Below, in pieces: positions 57,530 through 64,000 of a stretch of 64,000 nucleotides of DNA. The position numbers were made by a program, and so were the translations under genes. The DNA comes from Pelobates cultripes (lineage: Eukaryota; Chordata; Amphibia; Anura; Pelobatidae), in contig OW240916.1 of assembly GCA_933207985.1 (NCBI GenBank), forward strand, positions 134,742,430 through 134,806,429, written 5' to 3'. The notes below the pieces were generated by a model. The model saw nothing but the letters and a program-made list of their open reading frames with translations. It was not told the DNA's origin and did not search any database. How positions within the stretch are numbered: the stretch's first letter is position 1; every line of letters starts with the position of its first letter.

Positions 57530-58189
57530 TTTTATCTCACACTTCCTAAACCTACTTGCACTAACAGAAACATGGCTCTCTCCCTCTGATACTGCTACCC
57601 CTGCCTCACTATCCATTGGTGGTCTTCACTTTACCCACAACCCATGACAAACTGACAGAAGAGGCGGCTGTGTAGGATTTCTGCTTTCACCCCACTGCTC
57701 CTTTAAACCTCTGCCCACCCGCCTTCCCTATCTTTCTCCACCTTTGAAATTCACTCAATTCGTCTGTTCAAACCCATCTCTGCTGTTATCTATCGCCCCC
57801 TGATTCCCCTTGTCTGTTCCTTGGCCATTTTTCTGCTTGGCTTCACTACTTCCTTTCAAGTAATATCCCTTCCCTAATTCTCGGGTATTTCAACATTCCC
57901 ATTAACTCACTGCTAACCTCATTAGCTTCCAAACTCCTCTCTATTACCTCCTTTCTTGCCCTATAACAGGTCTCGATCTTATGCACTCTCTCTTAACTCC
58001 ACAACACTTAATTTCCTCTCTCAGATCACAACCGCTTATCAGTTGTTCTTGAGAGACCCCTCATCCAACAGCCTCACCCTAACCCCCCCATAAATCTGAA
58101 TTCTCTTGACTTGCAGCAACTCTCAGCTGATCTCCATTCTAAACTCTCATCCATCCCTACCTTCTCCTGTCTGTCTATGGATATCTCCT
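57530..58189 (+). pseudogene. L2-type LINE, endonuclease region
   Basis: Translation from about 57,545 gives LALTETWLSPSDTATPASLS, RGGCVGFLLSP, KFTQFVCSN, DHFSAWL-like LGHFSAWLHYFLSS, and LGYFNIPIN. These are the ETW and GDFN regions of apurinic-type endonucleases carried by L2/CR1/Jockey-group LINEs. In the second motif the Asp is replaced by Tyr. Stops (for example in NP*QTDRRGG) confirm decay. The tail LQQLSADLHSKLSS belongs to the linker before RT. At 58,189 it is cut by the solo LTR. I prefer L2 within this group because of the linker and RT-start text in the later pieces. Confidence 0.7.
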
Positions 58190-58860
58190 TGTAACAGCAC
58201 CCTCAGCATAAAAGGGTTAAACCGCCGTTTAGTAGATCTTCCCTTCCAGAGACACAGGCACAGCTACTGCTTTAAACCAATCCACCAAACAGGAAACCAT
58301 ATGAATGCTGTAAACAGCCGAATAGGAAAAAACATACGAATAGGTTTACACTCCTAGCAGTCGAACTGGAACAGCATACAATAAATCCCCCCAAGAACGA
58401 GACAAAGCTCCGTGTTGAGGGTCAAGCAGTGAACAGACAGACCTGTGGGTTTATTATCTTATATACACATTCTTACACATTAGTACCACCCACAGGGTTT
58501 TACACAACAACCAATCATAAACGTACATTACAGAAACACTCCCAGCAATTACACACCAAAATCCTCCCCTCTGCCTGTGATATAATTATGTTGCACAATG
58601 GTTTAACATAATTAACATAGTCAGTAAAAATACAGTTTTTATCCATACACTGTAACTTTAAAACTATACACCCAATATTAATAAAACTTACATATTATTA
58701 ATCAGCACACGAATAAACTAATTAAACATAACCAAAAATCAGACAAATCCATCCAGGGGTTAAAAAGTTAGCTGGAGGTCCCTTTATGACCGACCGCAAG
58801 CACATTTTCCTGCCCAAAACAGTTCCATAGATTTGGGCTGTGTGGCCGGTCTATTTCAGG

Positions 58861-59000
58861 CTGAAAAAACGACTAAGTCTCATCGCCGATTGGGACTTAG
58901 TCTCTGCAGCTAAAATCAGGCTAAAAAAAAACAGCTGAAAAAACAACTAAGTCCCATCGCCGAATGGGACTTAGTCTCTGCGGCTGTAAAATCAGTATGG
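58861..59000. repeat. 74-bp tandem repeat in the LTR, two units
   Basis: CTGAAAAAACGACTAAGTCT and CATCGCCGATTGGGACTTAG start at 58,861 and recur with few changes at 58,935. Each unit also has an inverted ACTAAGTC...GACTTAGT pair. Repeats in LTRs often contain promoter or enhancer elements; that is inference. Confidence 0.85.
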
Positions 59001-59297
59001 GAGAAGGTAGGGCTCAGCGGTGTTCGCGGAAATGTGTAGCCGATTTTCGTTCCATGAATTTGGCTACACATACCGCTGACCTCGTTCGCATTAACAAAGA
59101 TGGCCGCCGCCACATGTTCGGCAAACGAACAAAGGCCACCCAGCATTGTCAATTAAGCTGCGGTTAACCGCAGCTTCTGGGAGGTAAATTGCCTGCACAC
59201 TTCCACTTCTGGGTGGTCCGCCTGTGTGGTACTTGGTTCAGTAAGCCCTATTTACTGAACCAAGTGGGAAATAGCCAGGCACAAAGAGTTTGAACCA

Positions 59298-59390
59298 GGT
59301 CTGGGGACACAGGGGACACCGTCTTAAAGGGGCAGTGTCCCAAACAAGTCTGGGGACACCGTCTTAAAGGGGCAGTGTCCCAATCTTCCT
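59298..59390. repeat. Tandem repeat of about 43 bp in the LTR, two units
   Basis: GTCTGGGGACAC and ACCGTCTTAAAGGGGCAGTG, TCCCAA occur twice in succession. The right part of the LTR has further CTTAAAGGGCCA words (59,410 and 59,470). Confidence 0.8.
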
Positions 59391-59596
59391 GATGTCCCAA
59401 AATAGTGTTTAAAGGGCCAGCACCAGTCCCATAAAGAGTCCATAAGCTACAATATGCCCACTGACTGTCTTAAAGGGCCATACACACCAAATAAAAGTGC
59501 ATACGTTTTCACCATCTCCCAGGGGCCATAGTCATGTGGAAGGAGGCTGGCAAATCGGCTTCTCTAATGCAATGTGGCGAGATTGGTCTCGTCACA

Positions 59597-59874
59597 CTCC
59601 TCATATAATGCTACCCTCACCTCTGCCCTGGACAACATGCACTTCAAATAAGACGTCTCCAACCGTTGCACACTAAGTAGACCTACCACCTGCAGAGATG
59701 CTCCTGTTCAGCTGAACGCTGCTGGAGTAAGTGCCGCACCTTGTCAGACTTCCTCCATTATAAATTCATATTGTGTTCATATAGCACAGATTTCACCCTC
59801 GCTAAACAATCCTACCAATCCTACTTTTCAGCTCTCATTAGTTTATTCTCACGCAATCCCAGGTGTCTCTTTAA
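59597..59874 (+). pseudogene. L2-type LINE, linker between endonuclease and RT
   Basis: It resumes the frame broken at 58,189 with SYNATLTSALDNMHFK. Later, in another frame, come TDFTLAKQSYQSYFSALIS and SRNPRCLFN. These phrases are typical of the linker of L2-type LINEs. Stops and shifts are present. It is cut again at 59,871 by a TTAA-flanked element. Confidence 0.7.
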
Positions 59875-59886
59875 CCCATTAGTGAC

Positions 59887-60457
59887 TAGGGATACACCGA
59901 AATTTTTGGCTGAAAAAGTTTGCCGAAATCTAAAAAAAAACTACAAACTTTAAAATTTTTATTTTTGTAATGCATAGTTTAACATACATGCTTGCATTAA
60001 AAATTCAGAGGATTATATATCACAATGAAAGATAGTAATGATAACATGAAAAGTCAAGAATACTGCACTTGTTTGGGACAGGGGGAGAACACTGCAGGAC
60101 AGGGGAGGTGGGGGGGAGAACACTATGGGACAGGAGAGGGAGGTAAAGTACATTATGGGACAGAGGAGGGGGAGAATGGAACACTATGGGACGGGGGGAA
60201 CACTATGGGACTGGGAAGAAGGGAGGAAAGAACACTAAAAAGAGGGAGGGAAGAGGAACAATATAGGGGGGAGAGAGGAACATTAAGGGGGGGGACTAAA
60301 AGTGAATGGAGAAGGGAAGTTTTTCATATTAGAGTAACTCAATTAATTAAAAAGTCTAATATTAATAAAATCATAGGAAAAAACCTTTTATTAAATCATT
60401 AAGGGGCATCCTGAATTTTCGGTTTCAGCCCAGACTTTTCATTTTGGCCCATCCCTA
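59887..60457. mobile_element. hAT non-autonomous element (571 bp)
   Basis: It starts TAGGGATACACCGAAATTTT and ends ATTTTGGCCCATCCCTA. The flanks TTAGTGAC (59,879-59,886) and TTAGTAAC (60,458-60,465) are an 8-bp target duplication with one change. The core is a purine-rich minisatellite (60,075-60,300; GGGGGAGAACACTATGGGAC themes) like those at 26.7 and 23.6 kb. No transposase. Confidence 0.85.
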
Positions 60458-61369
60458 TTAGTAACGAATGATGGACCTGGTCCGTCATGCCGGGGAAGCA
60501 GTTAACACCGGGTGACGGACCAGGTCAGTAATGCTATTTTCCACCCCTCACCATAAACATTGACATAAATTGGTGAAAAAATGGTGACAAGTTAAGGCAC
60601 AATATACACCATATAAGATACCCTGGGGTGTCTGCTTTATCAAATGAAAGCCCTTTGTGGGGTTATTTGAACAGTCACATTGCTATAAATGCCCTAAAAT
60701 GAGACATAGGCCCATCAAATCCATCTACGAAAATTCTAACTATAGAAACTGAAATAGCCTTGTCTCTTCTATGGCATTGTAACTTTACAGAAAGTGCCAA
60801 AGGCATACAATGGCGGTATCGTTATACTCAGCAGATGTAGCTGAACACAATATGGGGTTCTGTGCAGGAATAGCACATAACAGCTTTATGAAATACACAT
60901 TACAAAAACCTTATATGTGTATACGCCAAAATAAAGAAAAAAAATTTTACTCCAATATTTTGCAGAGATTTGCGATGAAATGGCTACGTAAAAAGTGTCA
61001 AACTAACCTTAGGTAAATAGCCTGTGATGTCTTCTTTATATAAATATATACTTTTGTGTGGCATTTTTTTCTGTGATGGCTACTAAACCTACAAGACAAA
61101 AATACCAGCTTCTAAAATTGTTGCAAATTTAAATTTTATTTTAGTCCTTATATTTTGTGACCTGTAACTTTCAAAATAAGCTGAAATCATATACATATGA
61201 TGTACTCTATAAATCAAGACACATAAATGAATTTATTTTGAATAACTTTTTCTAAGCTGGACATATTATGCACAAGCTATTGCCAAAACTGTGGAAAAAA
61301 AAGTTGTTGTTTTTTTGTTATTTTGTTTTCCTTTTTTTGGCATTTTTTTTATAATTAACCCCTTAAAAC

Positions 61370-61670
61370 CGGAGGACGCACAATTACGCCCTCTAATAGG
61401 CGGCTCTAAACGCCGCCGGGCGTAATTGTACGCCCTCCAGTTTTTGTTAACTTACCCGGTCGCCGGCGGTCCCACGCCGGCGATCGCGGTTGGGGGGACT
61501 CCCAGGGAGCCCCCCGCGGCACATCCGTCCTCGTTGAAGCCCCCCGGCCATGTGAGAGTGGGGTCCTAGCGAGGACCCCACAATCACATGGCCGGGTATA
61601 GCTGGCTTCTGTATTGCCGGCAGGGGGGCTGTCTGTAATGACAGGTGGTCCCCCTGCTGGCTGAAAATAA
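61370..61670. repeat. GC-rich inverted repeats in element B
   Basis: Several short stems are seen: GGGCGTAATTG pairing with CAATTACGCCC, CGCCGGCG motifs, GGGGGGCT-like ends, and GGCCATGTGAGAGTGGGGTC (61,548) against GACCCCACAATCACATGGCC (61,572-61,593). These stems resemble the CACATGAC-type stems of the small piggyBac-like copies but are unrelated in detail. Confidence 0.6.
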
Positions 61671-61679
61671 AAGTAAAAT

Positions 61680-62260
61680 AAGTTAATGGTGTAAAAAAAA
61701 ATAATTATATATACTTAGATCATATATATATATTATATATATATGATCTAAGTATATTTATACACATATACATACACACACATACACCGTCTAGGTGTAT
61801 TTTACTATTAATATATATATAATTATATATATATATTAATATCAAATTACACGTAGACTGATACTGATTAAATATATATATAATTATTGTTATATATATA
61901 TTTATATATATATAAAAAAAATAAAAATGTAAATACGTTAAAAAATAAAATTAAAAAAATAATTAAAAATAAATAATTAAAAAATATATAGATGTGTGTT
62001 ATTTAGTTCTAACTGTTTTGTGAAATTAATATATATATATATATATATATCAAAATACACGTAGAACGAAATAATATATATATCTATATACATAAATATA
62101 TACGTATATATCACTATATATATACCTATATATAAATAAAAATATTTTTTAAAAATTATATAGATATATACATATATATACACATACGTATATATATACA
62201 TATATTAATTCTACATATATATTTATGTAATATTTTTACATAATTAGGTATCTTAATTAA
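61680..62260. repeat. AT-rich low-complexity tract
   Basis: TA-rich microsatellites with embedded palindromes. One is ACTTAGATCATATATATA... with its complement ...TATATGATCTAAGT at 61,707-61,757. A second theme, ACACGTAGA(C/A), occurs at 61,850 and 62,050. No gene; the minus-strand frame at 61,977-62,201 is Tyr/Ile low complexity. Confidence 0.85.
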
Positions 62261-62319
62261 TTACAATTAGCGGGACCTGCCTGACAACCCATGCCGAAAG
62301 TAAAGGGAATTTAATTTGC

Positions 62320-63190
62320 TAGCACTATATTTAACCCTATAACTTTCCAAGACACCATAAAACCTGTACATGGGGGGTACTGTTCTACTCGGGAGACTTC
62401 GCTGAACACAAATATTAGTGTTTCAAAACAGTAAAATGTATTACAACGATGATATCGCCAGTAAAAGTGACGTTTTTTGCATTTTTCACGCACAAACAGC
62501 ATTACACGGACAATATTATTGCTGTGATACTTTTTACTGTTTTGAAACACAAATATTTGTGTTCAGCGAAGTCTCCCGAGTACAACAGTACCCCTCATGT
62601 ACAGGTTTTATGGTGTTTTCAAAAGTTACAGCGTCAAATATAAGGCTTGCGTTACAGTTTTTTCACATTAAAATTCGCCAGATTGGTTACGTTGCCTTTG
62701 AGACCCTATGGTAGCCCAAGAATGAAAATTACCCCTATGATGGCATACCATTTGCAATAGTAGACAACCCAAGGTATTGCAAACAGGGTATGTCCAGTCT
62801 TTTTTAGTAGCCACTTAGTCACAAACACTGGCCAAAATTGGCGTTTTTTGCATTTTTCACACACAAACAAATACTAACGCTAACTTTGGCCAGTGTTTGT
62901 GACCAAATGGCTACTAAAAAAGACTGGACATACCCCATTTGCAATACCTTGGGTTGTCTACTATTGCAAATGGTATGCCATTATGGGTGTAAATTTCATT
63001 CCTGGGCTACTATACAGTCTCAAAGGCAACGTAACCAATCTGGCGAATTTCAATTTCAAATGTAACGTGCTATATTTGACCCTGTAACTTCCCAAAACGC
63101 CATAAAACCTGTACATAGGGGGTACTGTCTTACACGTGAGACTTTACTAAATACAAATGTGTATTTTATTGCAGTAAAATCAAACAGTAT
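62320..63190. repeat. Interlocked giant palindromes (X-X'-Y-Y'-X'')
   Basis: Segment X (about 62,323-62,460; AAAACCTGTACATGGGGGGT, GGGAGACTTCGCTGAACACA) is answered by X' (about 62,500-62,640). Segment Y (about 62,679-62,840; GGTTACGTTGCCTTTGAGAC, GGCATACCATTTGCAATAGT) is answered by Y' (about 62,880-63,045), followed by X'' (63,050-63,180), a direct copy of X. X'Y therefore pairs with Y'X'' over more than 300 bp each side, while X can pair with X' instead. The short spacers at both centres contain GCGTTTTTTGCATTTTTCAC or a close form. Confidence 0.9.
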
Positions 63191-63659
63191 TATGACACTG
63201 ACCTTTAAAATGCAATTTAGAACTAAAAAAATCAAAAAAATCGTATTTTCTCCCATTTTTTTCATATTAAATTATGTTTCATAGCTAAATATTTGATATT
63301 AAATGAAAGCCCTGTTTCCCCTGAATAAAATGATATATAATAAGGGTGGGTGCATTTACTATGAAAGAGGTGTATTACGGTTGGACAGACATGTAGCGCA
63401 AATGCCAGGTTTTGTTTACATTTTGTTTTGTTCACAATGTGTACATTTGGCTCCGTCCTTAAGGGGTTAACGAGAAAGTATCTATGTACATGTGACATCA
63501 AATTAAAGACCTGTTTGCCCTCTAAAAAGGTATATAATATGTGTTGGTGCAATAAATGACAGAGATGCAAATTGCGTTTGAACACAAACAGCACAAAATG
63601 CAAAAATGGCTTGTGTCCTTAAGGATTGGACAAGCTTCTGAAACTGTGTCCTTTACGGG

Positions 63660-64000
63660 TTAATACCTTCAACTCTCTCCTTCACCCACCTCAAACCCCC
63701 AAACTAACCTTTCAACCGATAGCCTTGCGTGCTACTTTACCGACAAGATTAAACATCTAAGGAAAGAATTCCCCCTTTACTCCTCCCTCTCGCAAGCACA
63801 CCAGGACCGTACCTTTCCTACTCTACAGGCTTTCTCCCCAGCTACAGTACAGGAAGTGGATGCGTTTCTTCTCTCGTCCCACGACCTGTCTGCTTGATCC
63901 AGTACCTTCCCATCTCATCAGAGCTCTCTCCCATTGTCTTGTACCATCCTTAACACACATCCTAAACTGCTCTTCAACTGGTGTTGTCCCTGCTGTCCTT
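63660..64000 (+). pseudogene. L2-type LINE, linker to start of RT
   Basis: The third piece of the split LINE. Directly after TTAA the frame continues with the NTFNSLL phrase, then (shifted) ACYFTDKIKHLRKEFP, then FSPATVQEVDAFLLSS, and finally LLDPVPSHLIRALSH and LTHILNCSSTGVVPAVL. The last are the well-known first motifs of the RT domain in L2-type LINEs. At least two frameshifts and a stop are present. The RT core would lie beyond the window. Confidence 0.75.

Larger units (their letters stand above)
58190..59596. mobile_element. Solo LTR (1,407 bp) with 5-bp target duplication
   Basis: It begins TGTAACAGCACCC and ends TCTCGTCACA. TG...CA ends and a short inverted TGT(A/G)AC are standard for LTRs. 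CTCCT lies on both sides (58,185-58,189 and 59,597-59,601). Removing it with one CTCCT joins the LINE frame exactly. No internal coding region is present, so it is a solo LTR left by recombination. It could be of gypsy or endogenous-retrovirus type; the sequence alone does not decide. Orientation is uncertain. Confidence 0.75.
61359..63466. mobile_element. piggyBac-like element B (2.1 kb) with giant palindromes
   Basis: TTAA stands at 61,355-61,358 and 63,467-63,470. The ends are CCCCTTAAAACCGGAGGACG and the complement CCCCTTAAGGACGGAGCC, an inverted pair with the same start as the micro-MITEs at 21475 and 28863. From left to right it has a GC-rich hairpin zone (61,370-61,670), an AT-rich zone (61,680-62,220) and a set of palindromes (62,320-63,190). 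No transposase is recognised, so it is non-autonomous or of unknown coding. It splits element A. Confidence 0.65.
59875..63659. mobile_element. piggyBac-like element A, host of two insertions
   Basis: TTAA lies at 59,871-59,874 and at 63,660-63,663. The ends CCCATTAGTGACGAATG and the complement of TGTCCTTTACGGG (CCCGTAAAGGACA) are only loosely alike, but CCC next to TTAA is the piggyBac pattern. Taking the whole block out with one TTAA makes the LINE frame continuous. The hAT element at 59,887 and the piggyBac-like element at 61,359 lie inside. Its own sequence (60,458-61,358 and 63,467-63,659) has no transposase; a frame at 60,810-61,016 is not recognised. Confidence 0.65.

Overview
The window reads as non-coding vertebrate DNA from a frog (anuran amphibian). 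The evidence is the repeat content. There are many short TTAA-flanked elements with TTAAAGG ends, which match the T2/Kolobok-type MITEs described in Xenopus. There are also TTAA-CCC (piggyBac-like) snapback elements, a CR1 LINE, an L2-type LINE, a Tc1 element, hAT foldbacks and a DIRS-like retrotransposon. I found no convincing host protein-coding exon, rRNA or tRNA gene. The long open frames are all chance frames in minisatellites or remains of transposons. The unique stretches are AT-rich and look like intron or intergenic DNA. The species cannot be fixed from the sequence; the commonest MITE is not the form I associate with Xenopus.

Layout. 1-23.5 kb: mostly unique AT-rich DNA dotted with T2-like MITEs (2.0, 2.5, 7.6, 11.7, 12.4, 16.5, 18.0, 19.3 kb), hAT foldbacks (4.1, 18.8, 22.7 kb), a hAT-like element carrying a 33-bp minisatellite (7 kb) and a piggyBac-like snapback (21.5 kb). 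23.5-27.4 kb: a composite repeat (copy A) with a 1.1-kb polypurine minisatellite and a CA-rich minisatellite, followed by a hAT-like end. 27.4-31.8 kb: CA-rich DNA, a small piggyBac-like element, a foldback, a 5'-truncated CR1 LINE and a MITE. 32.0-37.4 kb: a 5.4-kb DIRS-like element with inverted terminal repeats and the diagnostic internal complementary region. 37.4-50.6 kb: a MITE, a pogo/Tigger-like MITE, two T2-like MITEs sharing one TTAA, a dead Tc1 transposon between TA/CA microsatellites, and unique DNA. 50.6-53.3 kb: composite repeat copy B in inverted orientation, holding a 100-N assembly gap and a large palindrome. 53.3-56.9 kb: small elements and an L1-like 3' end. 56.9-64.0 kb: a stack of nested insertions.

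The stack is the clearest story in the window. An L2-type LINE running left to right was split by a solo LTR (58,190-59,596, 5-bp target duplication) and by a TTAA-flanked piggyBac-like element (59,875-63,659). That element was itself entered by a hAT element (59,887-60,457) and by a second piggyBac-like element (61,359-63,466) that contains very large palindromes. Removing the insertions leaves the LINE frame continuous at both junctions, which gives the order of events. The DIRS-like element is the second highlight. Its termini and internal complementary region fit the circular-intermediate model for DIRS elements, but its interior has no recognisable reverse transcriptase or recombinase and contains a near-perfect palindrome with arms of about 97 bp.
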